Source of the DNA: Streptomyces sp. NBC_01341 | GTDB taxonomy: Bacteria; Actinomycetota; Actinomycetes; Streptomycetales; Streptomycetaceae | Length of the DNA stretch: 64,000 nucleotides | Assembly (NCBI RefSeq): GCF_035946055.1 | Contig: NZ_CP108364.1 | Span: 2,852,001 to 2,916,000 of the forward strand | Direction of reading: 5' to 3' | In this document: positions 42,728-51,261 of the stretch, in pieces | How positions within the stretch are numbered: position 1 is the stretch's first letter | Layout: each line of letters begins with the position of its first letter | Translations under genes and position numbers: made by a program | The notes under the pieces: model-generated | Database searches by the model: none | Told to the model about the DNA's origin: nothing | The model's input: the letters and a program-made list of their open reading frames with translations, nothing else

Positions 42728-43993
42728 TCAGGCGGCGGAGCCCGCCGTCCACTGGGCCCAGTCCATGTTCCAGCCGTTGAGGCCGTTGTCGGGGGCGATG
42801 GTCTTGTCGGGGGAGTTCTTGACCACGACCACGTCGCCGACGATGGAGTTGTTGTACAGCCAGGCCGCCGACGTGTTGGGGTCGCCCGCGCCCTTCGTGT
42901 CGGACAGGCCGACACAGCCGTGGCTGGTGTTCACGCTGCCGAAGATCGACTTCGCGCCCCAGTAGTTGCCGTGGATGAAGGTGCCCGACGTGGACAGCCG
43001 CATGGCGTGCGGGACGTCCTTGATGTCGTACTCGCCCTTGCCGTCGTCGTCCGTGAAGCCGACGGTCGCACCGTCCATCCGGGTCTCCTTGAACTTCTCG
43101 GAGATGACCATCTGGCCGTTGTACGTCGGGTTGTCCGGGGATCCGGCGGAGATCGGGATCGTCTTGACCGTCTTGCCGTCGCGGGTGACGGTCAGCGTGT
43201 GCGACTTGGCGTCCACGGTCGAGACCTGGTTGCGGCCGACCTTGAAGGTGACCGTCTTCTGCTGGACGCCTATGACGCCGTCGGCACCCTCGACGCCGTC
43301 GAGGGCCAGCTTCAGGGTGACGGTGGAGCCGCCCTGCCAGTAGTTTTCGGGGCGAAGGTCCAGTCGCTGGTTGTTGAACCAGTGCCCGACGACCTCCTGG
43401 CCGCTGCTCGACGTCACCTTGATGCCGTCCTGGACGGCCTTCTTGTTGGTGATCGCCTTGTTGAAGTTGATCGAGACCGGCATGCCGACGCCGACGGTCG
43501 AACCGTCCTCGGGGGTGAAGTTCCCGATGAAGCTGTTCTCCGGCGAGACCGTGGTGAAGGAGCTGTTGGCGTGTGCCTCACGGTCCTTCGAGTCCGACGC
43601 GGTGGCGCTGATCCTGTACGTCGTCGAGCGCTCGAGCTGCCCGCTGGGCTTCCAGCTGGAGCCGTCGGCGGCGAGGGTGCCCTCGACGGCGTCACCGTCG
43701 GCCGTGGTCATGGTGACCTCGGTCAGCTTGCCCTTCGCGACGGTGACCAGCGCGGCGTTGTTGATGCTCGCGTTGGTGGCACCGTTCTTCGGCGCGATCG
43801 TTATCTGCGCCTCGGAGGTGTCCTTGGCCGCCGCCTCGTCGACCTGCGCCTGTGACGTCTTCGAGCTGTCCGCGCCTGCGCCCGTGTTCCCGTCGTCGCT
43901 GCAGGCTGAAAGCACCAGCACGCCGCCGAGCAGTGCGGAGGCGGCCATCAGGCCCCGGCGCCGCTTGCTGTCCGTCATCACACGCTTCTCCAT
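42728..43993 (-). CDS. lipoprotein L,D-transpeptidase
   Basis: A 421-aa lipoprotein. Lipobox LSAC with Cys31; linker; two Ig-like domains (about 60-250; ITIAPKNGATNASINN, FTPEDGSTVGVGMPVSINFNK), then a YkuD domain with HGNYWG and the catalytic SHGC (H358, C360). It forms 3-3 cross-links in peptidoglycan outside the membrane. Architecture is that of mycobacterial LdtMt2-type enzymes. ATG 43993 has GGGGA upstream; ATG 43978 is an alternative that also keeps the lipobox. Confidence 0.94.
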   Translation of the reverse strand: MEKRVMTDSKRRRGLMAASALLGGVLVLSACSDDGNTGAGADSSKTSQAQVDEAAAKDTSEAQITIAPKNGATNASINNAALVTVAKGKLTEVTMTTADGDAVEGTLAADGSSWKPSGQLERSTTYRISATASDSKDREAHANSSFTTVSPENSFIGNFTPEDGSTVGVGMPVSINFNKAITNKKAVQDGIKVTSSSGQEVVGHWFNNQRLDLRPENYWQGGSTVTLKLALDGVEGADGVIGVQQKTVTFKVGRNQVSTVDAKSHTLTVTRDGKTVKTIPISAGSPDNPTYNGQMVISEKFKETRMDGATVGFTDDDGKGEYDIKDVPHAMRLSTSGTFIHGNYWGAKSIFGSVNTSHGCVGLSDTKGAGDPNTSAAWLYNNSIVGDVVVVKNSPDKTIAPDNGLNGWNMDWAQWTAGSAA

Positions 43994-44080
43994 CGTTGCC
44001 GATTCCCCAAGATCCCCGGACGGGGTCGCCCGACGGCGAACACCCGTCAATGTTCCAAGAACACCGCGACCGGGTCTTCC

Positions 44081-44109
44081 GTTCCACATCCGTCGCGGAT
44101 GTGGGGAAC
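44081..44109. terminator. hairpin in the gap between the acidic-protein gene and the transpeptidase gene
   Basis: CCACATCCG - TCG - CGGATGTGG, a 9-bp stem further closed by GTT/AAC. It lies 66 nt after the stop of the 133-aa gene (minus strand). Close by, TGTTC-CAA-GAACA (44051-44063) is a separate 5-3-5 dyad in the transpeptidase promoter region. Confidence 0.5.
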
Positions 44110-44174
44110 ACCACTCATCGACGCGGTCACGACCGCGGCGGTTCCCGTCACCCGTGAAGAGTGCCCCGCGGGCG

Positions 44175-44576
44175 TCAGCGTTCCGTGTTCCCGCCGCCTT
44201 CTTCGTCGTCCGTCTCATTGTCCTCGATCCCGTAGTACGCCTCGTCCCCGTCCTCTCCGGCAGCCCAGTCCTCGGCGTCGGGGTCGTGGTCGATCGTCTC
44301 GCTGCTCCAGGAGGCCTGGGCGAGCTCGACCCCGGGTACCTGGCTGACCAGGTCGAACGGATCGATCAGCGAGGCAAGGGCTTCAGCTGCGTCTTCCCTG
44401 ACCGTCTCCTCGGCATGCGTACGTTCCTCGGCCGAGTCGCCGGCGGACGCGCCGGAGGCCGTGTAGTCGGCGGCGATGCTCTCCAGCGCCGTGCCGGTCA
44501 AAGCGTCCGCGTCGCTGATCTCCAGCAGCATCTCCACGCGAAGCCGAACAAATGAGGGTGTCACCGATGCAGTCAT
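44175..44576 (-). CDS. acidic hypothetical protein
   Basis: A 133-aa cytoplasmic protein. The first 20 residues (SVTPSFVRLRVEMLLEISDADALTG) look structured; the rest is rich in Asp/Glu and Ala, with a tail of EDNETDDEEGG type. No domain recognised. The start is set by a TACGCT box 7 nt upstream and by the shift in codon use. It is divergent from the LAXTG surface protein gene. Perhaps a binding partner of basic proteins; that is a guess. Confidence 0.65.
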   Translation of the reverse strand: MTASVTPSFVRLRVEMLLEISDADALTGTALESIAADYTASGASAGDSAEERTHAEETVREDAAEALASLIDPFDLVSQVPGVELAQASWSSETIDHDPDAEDWAAGEDGDEAYYGIEDNETDDEEGGGNTER

Positions 44577-44583
44577 ATGCCGG

Positions 44584-44589
44584 AGCGTA
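44584..44589 (-). promoter_or_regulatory. -10 box of the acidic-protein gene
   Basis: TACGCT on the minus strand, 7 nt before ATG 44576; no ribosome site. Confidence 0.4.
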
Positions 44590-44684
44590 AGGCTCCCGCG
44601 AGCCACGGCTTTCCTCCGACCCGCTGCTTTGCTTAGCATCGGCGCACGGGGCTAACTGATGGCTGTCGCAAGGGGATCGATTCT

Positions 44685-45005
44685 GTGTCCATCGCTCGTC
44701 GCACGCTGCTGACCACCACAGCGGCAGGCACCCTGCTCTGTGCTCTCTGGTTCGTCCCGTCCGCCAACGCGACGGACGGATCAGGGCCGCGGAGCGGTTC
44801 GACCGGCGCTTCCTCCGGTTCCATGACCGGGGTCCGCCAGGCTTCCGTCACGGGGGCCTCCGCCTCCGGAAGCACCCTCGCCGAGACCGGTACGGGCATC
44901 GACACCACGCCGTATCTCGTCGGCGGCACGGCGTTCCTGTGCGTCGGTGCGGGTGTCGTCGCCCATTCGGTACGCCGGGGCGGCACACCGGGCACCGGCT
45001 TCTGA
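44685..45005 (+). CDS. small LAXTG cell-wall-sorted surface protein
   Basis: A 106-aa exported protein. Signal peptide with cleavage near A29 (SANA), a Ser/Gly/Thr-rich stalk (about 30-64), then the sorting signal: LAETG (65-69), a hydrophobic helix (YLVGGTAFLCVGAGVVAHSV) and the basic end RRGG. This is the layout of class E sortase substrates in Streptomyces, the group to which long chaplins belong. It has no chaplin domain. GTG start with AGGGGA 9 nt upstream. The sortase must be encoded elsewhere. Role in the wall unknown. Confidence 0.8.
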   Translation: MSIARRTLLTTTAAGTLLCALWFVPSANATDGSGPRSGSTGASSGSMTGVRQASVTGASASGSTLAETGTGIDTTPYLVGGTAFLCVGAGVVAHSVRRGGTPGTGF

Positions 45006-45010
45006 GGTGC

Positions 45011-45051
45011 GCGAGGGCTGCCGCGTCCCCACGGGACACGGCAGCCCTCGC
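45011..45051. terminator. bidirectional terminator
   Basis: A 19-bp stem with one mismatch (arms begin GCGAGGGCTGCCG and end CGGCAGCCCTCGC) and a 3-nt loop between the convergent LAXTG and hutH genes. Confidence 0.85.
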
Positions 45052-45055
45052 GTCG

Positions 45056-46606
45056 TCAGGCCAGCGGCCCGGTCACCGGCTCCACCGCGGCGACCAGCCG
45101 GCCCTCCCGCACGAACGCGTCGGCTCCGGCGAGGTCGGGGGCGAGGAACCGGTCGGGTCCCGGGCCCTGCACACCGGCGGCCCGCAGCGCCGCGATGACG
45201 GCCACCGAAGCGGGCGCGGGGGTCAGCCCCTCGGCGGCGCGCAGCTCGACGGCGCGGGTGGCCGCGTAGAGCTCGACGGCGACGATCCGCGCGAGGGCGT
45301 CCACGGCCGTACGGAGCTTGCGCGCGGCCGACCAGCCCATGGAGACGTGGTCCTCCTGCATGGCGGACGACGGGATCGAGTCGACGGACGCCGGGACCGC
45401 GAGCCGCTTCATCTCACTGACCAGGGCGGCCTGCGTGTACTGGGCGATCATCAGTCCCGAGTCGACCCCCGCGTCGCCGGCCAGGAACGGCGGCAGGCCG
45501 TGCGAGCGGTTCTTGTCCAGCAGCCGGTCCGTGCGGCGCTCGGTGATCGACCCGAGGTCGGCGGCGGCGATCGCCAGGAAGTCGAGGACGTAGGCGACGG
45601 GCGCGCCGTGGAAGTTGCCGTTGGACTCCACACGCCCTCCGGGCAGGACCACCGGGTTGTCGACGGCCGCGGCCAGCTCACGGTCGGCGACGAGCCGCCC
45701 GTGTGCGAGGGTGTCGCGCCCGGCGCCGTTGACCTGCGGGGCGCAGCGCACGGAGTAGGCGTCCTGGACCCGGGGGGCGTCATCCTGGTGGTGCCCGGTG
45801 AGGCCGGACCCCGCGAGCACGCGCAGCATGTTGTCGGCCGAGGTCCCCTGGCCCGGGTGGGGGCGGATGGCGTGCAGCTCCGGGGCGAGGACCTTGTCCG
45901 TGCCGAGGAGGGCCTCCAGGGAGAGCGCGGCGGTGATGTCGGCGCTGGTGTAGAGGTTCTTCAGGTCCGCCAGGGCCATCACGAGCATGCCGAGCATGCC
46001 GTCGGTGCCGTTGAGGAGGGCGAGGCCCTCCTTCTCGCGGAGTTCGACCGGGGTGATGCCGTGCGCGGCGAGGAGCTCACCGGCCGGGCGCACGGTCCCG
46101 TCGGGGCCCTCCGCGTCGCCCTCGCCCATCAGCGCCAGGGCGCAGTGCGAGAGCGGGGCGAGGTCGCCGGAGCAGCCCAGTGAGCCGTATTCGTGGACGA
46201 CGGGGGTGATGCCCGCGTTCAGCACGTCGGCGATGGTCTGCGCGACCTCGGGGCGTACGCCGGTGTGGCCGGAGGCCAGGGTCTTCAGGCGGAGGAACAT
46301 CAGGGCGCGCACGACCTCGCGCTCGACGTGGGGTCCCATGCCCGCCGCGTGCGAGCGCACGATGTTGCGCTGCAGTTCCGCCCGCAGACCGGGGCTGATG
46401 TGCCGGCTGGCGAGGGCACCGAAGCCGGTGGAGACGCCGTAGACCGGTTCGGGCTTGGCCGCGAGGGCGTCGATGACGGCGCGGGCGGCGGCGAGGGCCT
46501 CGACGGCCGCCGGTGAGAGTTCGACCCGGGCGCCTTCGCGGGCCACGGCGATGACGTCCTCGGCAGTGGTACCGGACGTCCCCACCACGACTGTGTGCAT
46601 ATCCAT
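45056..46606 (-). CDS. hutH: histidine ammonia-lyase
   Basis: A 516-aa enzyme that eliminates ammonia from histidine to give urocanate, the first step of histidine breakdown. The MIO cofactor forms from C145-S146-G147 in GSLGCSGDLAPL; most homologues have Ala-Ser-Gly, but Cys is, as I recall, usual in Streptomyces HutH. Other marks: YGVSTGFGALA, NGTDGML, QEDHVSMGW. The start at 46606 (MDMHTVV) is set by TACGCT 7 nt upstream and no ribosome site. Other hut genes are not in the window. Confidence 0.96.
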   Translation of the reverse strand: MDMHTVVVGTSGTTAEDVIAVAREGARVELSPAAVEALAAARAVIDALAAKPEPVYGVSTGFGALASRHISPGLRAELQRNIVRSHAAGMGPHVEREVVRALMFLRLKTLASGHTGVRPEVAQTIADVLNAGITPVVHEYGSLGCSGDLAPLSHCALALMGEGDAEGPDGTVRPAGELLAAHGITPVELREKEGLALLNGTDGMLGMLVMALADLKNLYTSADITAALSLEALLGTDKVLAPELHAIRPHPGQGTSADNMLRVLAGSGLTGHHQDDAPRVQDAYSVRCAPQVNGAGRDTLAHGRLVADRELAAAVDNPVVLPGGRVESNGNFHGAPVAYVLDFLAIAAADLGSITERRTDRLLDKNRSHGLPPFLAGDAGVDSGLMIAQYTQAALVSEMKRLAVPASVDSIPSSAMQEDHVSMGWSAARKLRTAVDALARIVAVELYAATRAVELRAAEGLTPAPASVAVIAALRAAGVQGPGPDRFLAPDLAGADAFVREGRLVAAVEPVTGPLA

Positions 46607-46613
46607 ATTCAGA

Positions 46614-46619
46614 AGCGTA
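46614..46619 (-). promoter_or_regulatory. -10 box of hutH
   Basis: TACGCT on the minus strand, exactly 7 nt before ATG 46606; suggests a leaderless transcript and decides between the two in-frame ATGs (46606 and 46600). Confidence 0.45.
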
Positions 46620-46664
46620 CGGACTGAAACCCTCCATGTCACCAGTGGTCGGGCGGGTGACCCC

Positions 46665-47831
46665 TTACCCCTCGTCCACCGGCGGATTGCCGCGCAGCCT
46701 GCGGCGGTCGTGGGGCGACCTGGGCGGCGAGTCGGCGAGCCGGATCACGTCGCCGTCGCGTCCCGCCACCACGGGCTTCCTGCTGCGCGCCGCCTTCGCC
46801 CGGTACTGCGCGGCGTCCGCCAGACGGAAGAGCCGGCGCGCGGACAGGACCGGGCCGATCTCGTCCCCCGTGGACGCGATCCCGCAGGCCACGCCGTCGC
46901 CGACCTCCATGGCGACGGCCCGCGCGCAGAGCTCCTCGGACACCCGTACCACGTCGTCGGCCGGGGGCCCCACGGTCAGCAGGCAGAACTCGTCGCCGCC
47001 CAGGCGGGCGGCGAGTGCGCCGGGGAGCATCGCCCCGCAGAGCGAGAGCACGGAGCCGAAACGTTCCAGCAGGCGGTCACCGACCGCGTGCCCGTGCGTG
47101 TCATTGACCGCCTTGAGGCCGTTCAGGTCGCAGACCACCAGGCTGACCACGGTGCCCTCGACCCGGTGCTGCTCCAGCGCCTCGTCGAGCCGGATGTCGA
47201 CCGCGCGGCGGTTGGCGAGCCCGGTCAGCGGATCGGTGAAGGCGAGCTTGCGCACCTCCTCCAGCCGCTCGGTCTGCGCGATACCCGCCGCGACCACGGC
47301 GGCCAGCACCGTCGCGAAGTCCGCGTCGTCCCGGTCGAACACCGGCACACCGGCCTGGCGTGCCACGTAGAGCTCGCCCCAGGCCCGGCCGTGCAGCACG
47401 ATCGGCGCCACGACACAGCAGCCCCGCCCGCGCCGGCGCAGCGCCGCGACCCGCTGGTGGCAGTACGGGCGGGCACCGCGGGCCGGAGCACCGGCGGCAG
47501 GAGCGCCGGCGACGGTCTCCACCCAGGCGTCCGGCTCCCCTCCGCCCGCCCAGCGTTCATGCAGGAACTCGGTGATCTCGGGGAACTGGTGGACGGGATA
47601 GGACTCCTCCTCGGGGAACTCCTCCTCCCCCTCGGCCCGCTCCCCCGCGTTCACCAGCACCCGCAGCCTGCCCTGCTCGCGCTCCCACACGGACAGGGCC
47701 GCGAAGCTGCCTCCGAGCGCCTCGCACGCCCCCACGGCCGCCGCATGCCAGGACTCGCGCGGCGTGTAGGCCGCCGCCATCGTCTGCGCCAGCGCAACCA
47801 CGGCACGCAGCCGCGCATCATCACCGCCCAT
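46665..47831 (-). CDS. GAF-GGDEF diguanylate cyclase
   Basis: A 388-aa cytoplasmic protein. The N-terminal half is GAF-like (about 1-195, with GRAWGELYVARQAGVPVFDRDD); the C-terminal half is a GGDEF domain with LTGLANRRAVD and an intact GGDEF (278-282), so it should make cyclic di-GMP. The RxxD product-inhibition site expected five residues before is absent (GAMLPGALAAR). Cyclic di-GMP controls BldD and development in Streptomyces. The position next to hutH suggests it is the protein called CdgE, from memory. A palindrome covers its start region. Confidence 0.92.
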   Translation of the reverse strand: MGGDDARLRAVVALAQTMAAAYTPRESWHAAAVGACEALGGSFAALSVWEREQGRLRVLVNAGERAEGEEEFPEEESYPVHQFPEITEFLHERWAGGGEPDAWVETVAGAPAAGAPARGARPYCHQRVAALRRRGRGCCVVAPIVLHGRAWGELYVARQAGVPVFDRDDADFATVLAAVVAAGIAQTERLEEVRKLAFTDPLTGLANRRAVDIRLDEALEQHRVEGTVVSLVVCDLNGLKAVNDTHGHAVGDRLLERFGSVLSLCGAMLPGALAARLGGDEFCLLTVGPPADDVVRVSEELCARAVAMEVGDGVACGIASTGDEIGPVLSARRLFRLADAAQYRAKAARSRKPVVAGRDGDVIRLADSPPRSPHDRRRLRGNPPVDEG

Positions 47832-47832
47832 C

Positions 47833-47849
47833 GCTACAGCTTATGTAGC
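47833..47849. promoter_or_regulatory. palindrome at the diguanylate cyclase start
   Basis: GCTACA-GCTTA-TGTAGC is a perfect 6-5-6 inverted repeat that begins 1 nt upstream of ATG 47831, so a bound protein would block initiation. It does not match the BldD consensus as I know it. The site is AT-rich for the region. Confidence 0.45.
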
Positions 47850-47913
47850 TTTGCAGCGAATTGATCAGTCGACAGCGCTGATGATCTTCGAATCGCCCCA
47901 TCCGCTCGCGAGG

Positions 47914-48726
47914 TCACTCCCCCGGCCAGCTGGGCTTCCGCTTCTCGTTGAACGCGGCGACGCCCTCGGCACGGTCGCCGGAGAAGGCCACGGACCGCCA
48001 GGCCGCGTCCTCGACCTCGAGCCCGGCCCGCAGGTCCAGGCCGTGCCCCAGCCGCAGGGCCCTCTTGGCCGCCCGCAGACCCACCGGGGAGTTCGCCGCG
48101 ATCCTGCCGCCGAGGGCCAGCGCCTCCTCGCGGTCCCGGCCGGCGTCGACCAGTTCGTCGACCAGCCCGAGTTCACGCGCCTCGACGGCCTCGACCCGCC
48201 GCGCGGTGAAGACCAGCTCGGCCGCGCGCGCGGCACCGACCCGGCGGGGCAGCAGCTGCGTACCCCCGCCGCCCGGGATCACGCCGACGGAGACCTCGGG
48301 CAGCCCCACCACGGCCGTACGGTCGGCCACGATGACGTCGCAGGCCAGGGCCAGCTCGAAGCCGCCGCCGAGGGCGAAGCCGTGCACGGCGGCGACCACC
48401 GGCATGGGGAGTTCGAGCACGCCGGTGTAGGCGGCGCGGGCGGTCGGGCGCTGCCGCACCAGCTCGGCGTCACTGAAGGAGTTCCGCTCCTTGAGGTCCG
48501 CGCCCACGCAGAAGGCCCGCTCGTGGCTGGACGTGAGCACGGTGGCCCGCACCCCCGGATCGGCGCCGAGCGCGGCACAGGCCTCGCCGATGGCGGCCGC
48601 CATGGCGGTGCTCACGGCGTTCATGGCCTTGGGCCGGTCGAGCACCAGCTCGGCCACGTGCTCCTGGCCCTCGTGCCGCCGCACGACGACGAACTCCCCG
48701 AACCTCTGCTCCGACGTGACACCCAT
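47914..48726 (-). CDS. enoyl-CoA hydratase/isomerase family protein
   Basis: A 270-aa crotonase-fold enzyme. Oxyanion loop segments ERAFCVGADLKE and FALGGGFELALACD are present; the two catalytic Glu positions of rat-type hydratase are partly conserved (VSVGVIPGGGGTQLLPR region). It would hydrate enoyl-CoA in beta-oxidation or handle a branched substrate. ATG 48726 with AGGGG 8 nt before. A TetR-type palindrome and a TAGGAT -10 lie just upstream. Confidence 0.9.
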   Translation of the reverse strand: MGVTSEQRFGEFVVVRRHEGQEHVAELVLDRPKAMNAVSTAMAAAIGEACAALGADPGVRATVLTSSHERAFCVGADLKERNSFSDAELVRQRPTARAAYTGVLELPMPVVAAVHGFALGGGFELALACDVIVADRTAVVGLPEVSVGVIPGGGGTQLLPRRVGAARAAELVFTARRVEAVEARELGLVDELVDAGRDREEALALGGRIAANSPVGLRAAKRALRLGHGLDLRAGLEVEDAAWRSVAFSGDRAEGVAAFNEKRKPSWPGE

Positions 48727-48744
48727 GACTGCACCCCTGACGGT

Positions 48745-48767
48745 TAACGAGCGTTACCGGGATCCTA
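48745..48767 (-). promoter_or_regulatory. promoter and operator of the enoyl-CoA hydratase gene
   Basis: TAACG-AG-CGTTA (48745-48756) is a perfect 5-2-5 dyad of the kind bound by TetR-family fatty-acid-degradation repressors. A -10 TAGGAT occupies 48767-48762 on the minus strand, so the dyad overlaps the transcription start. TGTCAC 18 nt further up is a possible -35. Confidence 0.5.
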
Positions 48768-48870
48768 GGTGCGGCCGGGGCGGCAGTGACAGGGGGGCCG
48801 CAGCCGGGTGCCGGGCCTCCGGTGCCGGTCCGCGCACGGGGACCGGACATCAGGCGTCAGGCGTCACGCG

Positions 48871-50079
48871 TCAGGACGACGGCTTGCCCCGCCGCGCCAG
48901 CAGCCAGGGCTCGACCACACCGAGCCCCCGCACCGGCCGCTGCCACATCGGCTGCAACCCGAAGCGGTACGTCGGCAGCGGCGGCTCCTCGCCGGGGCCG
49001 CGCCCCTCCTTCTCCGCCAGCCGGGCCCGCTCCGCCGCGGCGCTGACCTCCTCGGCAGCCTGGGCCTCCGAGGCCGGGGCGTCGCCGGTCCGGACGATCT
49101 CCTGGGCGAACGCGCCGTCGACCAGCACGGCGTCCTTCGGCGCTATCGAGGTGAGCCGGCTGGCCAGGTTCACCGTCGTGCCGAACACGTCGCCCATGCG
49201 CGTGGTGACCGTCCCGAACGCCATGCCGACCCGGAGCGCGGGCATCGTGGTGTCCTGGGCCATCGCCTCGACCAGCCGGAGCGCGATCTCGGCTGCCGTG
49301 CCCGCGTCGTCCGCGGCGAAGAGGACCTCGTCGCCCAGCGTCTTGATGAGTCGTCCCCCGTGCGCGGCGACCAGGTCGGCCGAGGTCGTCTCGAAGGCCT
49401 CGACCAGCTCGCCGAGCTCCTCCTCCTCCAGCCTGCGCGTCAGCCGGGTGAAGCCGACGAGGTCGGCGAAGCCCACCGCGAGACGGCGGTCGACCATCTC
49501 CTCGTCGTCCGCCGCCTGCACGACCCGGCCGGTGGCGGCGGCGAGCTGGCGCCGCCACACGTAGACCAGGAACTCCTGCAGCTCGGGCAGGAGCAGCTCG
49601 ACCAGGGGATACGTGACCTCGGTGCGGGTCATGCCGGGCTCAGGGGGCTCGGTCAGCCCCTCCAGGAAGGAGTCGATCTGCCACTCGGCCAGCCGGGCGG
49701 TGGTCTGACCGGTCGACCGGGCGACCTGGATCGCCATCGGCTCACTGAGCAGCCCGGCCTCCACCAGGCCGGCGAGCCGGCGCAGGGCCAGCACGTCGGC
49801 CTCGGTGAGCGCCTTGGCCTGCCCGATGTCGGCGAAGCCCATGGCCCGCCAGAACCGGGACGCCAGGTCCATGGAGACCCCGGCGGTCCTGGCCGCCTGG
49901 AAGGGCGTGTACCGGCGGTCGGCCCCCAGGATCAGGGATTCCAGCCGGATGGCGAGCGGGTCGTCGGTCGGTTCGGCCGTGTGGTCGACCTCGTGATGCG
50001 GTGTCGAGTGGACCGGCCGTGCCGACGAGCGCTCCGCGCCGTCCGCGCCGTCGTCGGGAATAGCGTCGTCGACGGTCAC
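48871..50079 (-). CDS. cya: class III adenylate cyclase
   Basis: A 402-aa enzyme. The N-terminal 180 residues form an actinobacterial regulatory domain with an HTH-like stretch (YTPFQAARTAGVSMDLASRFWRAMGF). The catalytic domain (about 195-330) has the first metal Asp in VGFADLVGFT and the second in TLGDEVLF, plus the transition-state residues in GTTVNLASRL. It makes cAMP from ATP; in S. coelicolor Cya affects germination and development. GTG 50079 follows AGGAGG. In S. coelicolor I recall this as SCO4928. Confidence 0.93.
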   Translation of the reverse strand: MTVDDAIPDDGADGAERSSARPVHSTPHHEVDHTAEPTDDPLAIRLESLILGADRRYTPFQAARTAGVSMDLASRFWRAMGFADIGQAKALTEADVLALRRLAGLVEAGLLSEPMAIQVARSTGQTTARLAEWQIDSFLEGLTEPPEPGMTRTEVTYPLVELLLPELQEFLVYVWRRQLAAATGRVVQAADDEEMVDRRLAVGFADLVGFTRLTRRLEEEELGELVEAFETTSADLVAAHGGRLIKTLGDEVLFAADDAGTAAEIALRLVEAMAQDTTMPALRVGMAFGTVTTRMGDVFGTTVNLASRLTSIAPKDAVLVDGAFAQEIVRTGDAPASEAQAAEEVSAAAERARLAEKEGRGPGEEPPLPTYRFGLQPMWQRPVRGLGVVEPWLLARRGKPSS

Positions 50080-50233
50080 CGGCCGCCTCCTGCCCGTTCC
50101 GTGCGCACTGCCCTGCCGATCTGTCGCTGGATCGCCTCAACGATACGGCAGGTGTGCCCTGGCTCACGTCCCGGTCACGTGGTTGCGCGGTGCGCCCCGC
50201 GAGACGTCACCCGTATGTGCCCCGGGCCCCGGA

Positions 50234-51103
50234 TCAGGTCAGTCCTCCCTCCTCGCCGCGCAGGTGCACGATGTCGCCCGCCGACACGGGTTCCTGCACG
50301 CCCTCGCCCGTGGCCAGCACGAGCCTGCCGTCGCCGTCGATGGCGACGGCCTCGCCGACGACCGACCGGTCACCCGGCAGCTCGGCCCGGACCGTGCGGT
50401 CGAGCGTGGCGCAGCCCGCCGCGTAGGCCGCCTGGAGGCCGGAGGCCGCGGCGTCGCCATCGGCGTCACGCCACGTCCCGTACCACTGTTCGAGCGACCG
50501 CAGGACGGCCCGCAGGAGGGTCTCGCGGTCGGTGGACACCGCTCCGGCGAGCGCCAGGGACCCCGCGTGCGGGGCGGGGAGCTCGGCCGCGCGGAGCGAC
50601 ACGTTGAGGCCGATGCCGATGACGACGCCGTCCCCGGCGCGCTCGGCGAGGATGCCTCCGGTCTTGCGCTCCGTGTCTCCGACGGTCACCAGGAGGTCGT
50701 TGGGCCATTTCAGTGCCATGTCGATGCCCGCCGCCTGAGCGAGGCCGGTCGCGGCAGCGACACCGGTCAGCAGCGGCAGCCAGCCCCACCGCTCGGCGGG
50801 CACGTCGCCGGGGGTCAGGTAGACCGAGAGGAAGAGGCCCGAGCGGGGCGGCGCGGTCCAGCTCCGGTCCAGCCGGCCGCGGCCCGCGGTCTGCTCCTCC
50901 GCGACCAGCACCGTCCCCTCGGCCAGCCCCTCACCGGCGGCCCGCGCCGCGAGGTCGGAGTTGGTGGAGCCGGTCGAGTCGACCACGTCGAGGGAGCTCC
51001 ACAGCCCGCCCGGCCTCAGCAGCGCGCGGCGCAGCGCCGTGACGTTGAGGGGCGGCCTGTCGAGGTCCGACCAGCGGTTGTGCGGCGCATCGGAAGGTGT
51101 CAT
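50234..51103 (-). CDS. birA: biotin--[acetyl-CoA-carboxylase] ligase
   Basis: A 289-aa enzyme. Biotin/ATP loop GRGRLDRSW near residue 88 and substrate Lys in LKWPNDLLV near 155, GGILAE, then the C-terminal SH3-like domain (VGEAVAIDGDGRLVLATGEG). There is no N-terminal DNA-binding domain, so it is a class I ligase and not a repressor. It biotinylates the carrier Lys of AccA, encoded 4 kb away in the same module. The start at 51103 is set by TAATGT 7 nt upstream. Confidence 0.93.
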   Translation of the reverse strand: MTPSDAPHNRWSDLDRPPLNVTALRRALLRPGGLWSSLDVVDSTGSTNSDLAARAAGEGLAEGTVLVAEEQTAGRGRLDRSWTAPPRSGLFLSVYLTPGDVPAERWGWLPLLTGVAAATGLAQAAGIDMALKWPNDLLVTVGDTERKTGGILAERAGDGVVIGIGLNVSLRAAELPAPHAGSLALAGAVSTDRETLLRAVLRSLEQWYGTWRDADGDAAASGLQAAYAAGCATLDRTVRAELPGDRSVVGEAVAIDGDGRLVLATGEGVQEPVSAGDIVHLRGEEGGLT

Positions 51104-51110
51104 GCAACCC

Positions 51111-51116
51111 ACATTA
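51111..51116 (-). promoter_or_regulatory. -10 box of birA
   Basis: TAATGT on the minus strand, 7 nt before ATG 51103; no ribosome site. The 158-nt gap to pccB also holds the pccB promoter, which I could not place. Confidence 0.45.
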
Positions 51117-51261
51117 GGTGTGGCCAACGACGCACTGCCGAACCGTATCCGCGCCGATACGCTACGGGTCAGTAGCCAGCACCGCCGACGAGCGGCGTGC
51201 CGTCGAGCACATTGCTGGATGTACCAGCCGTCCCCGTGACCAGGCAGGGAGCCGCCACCCG

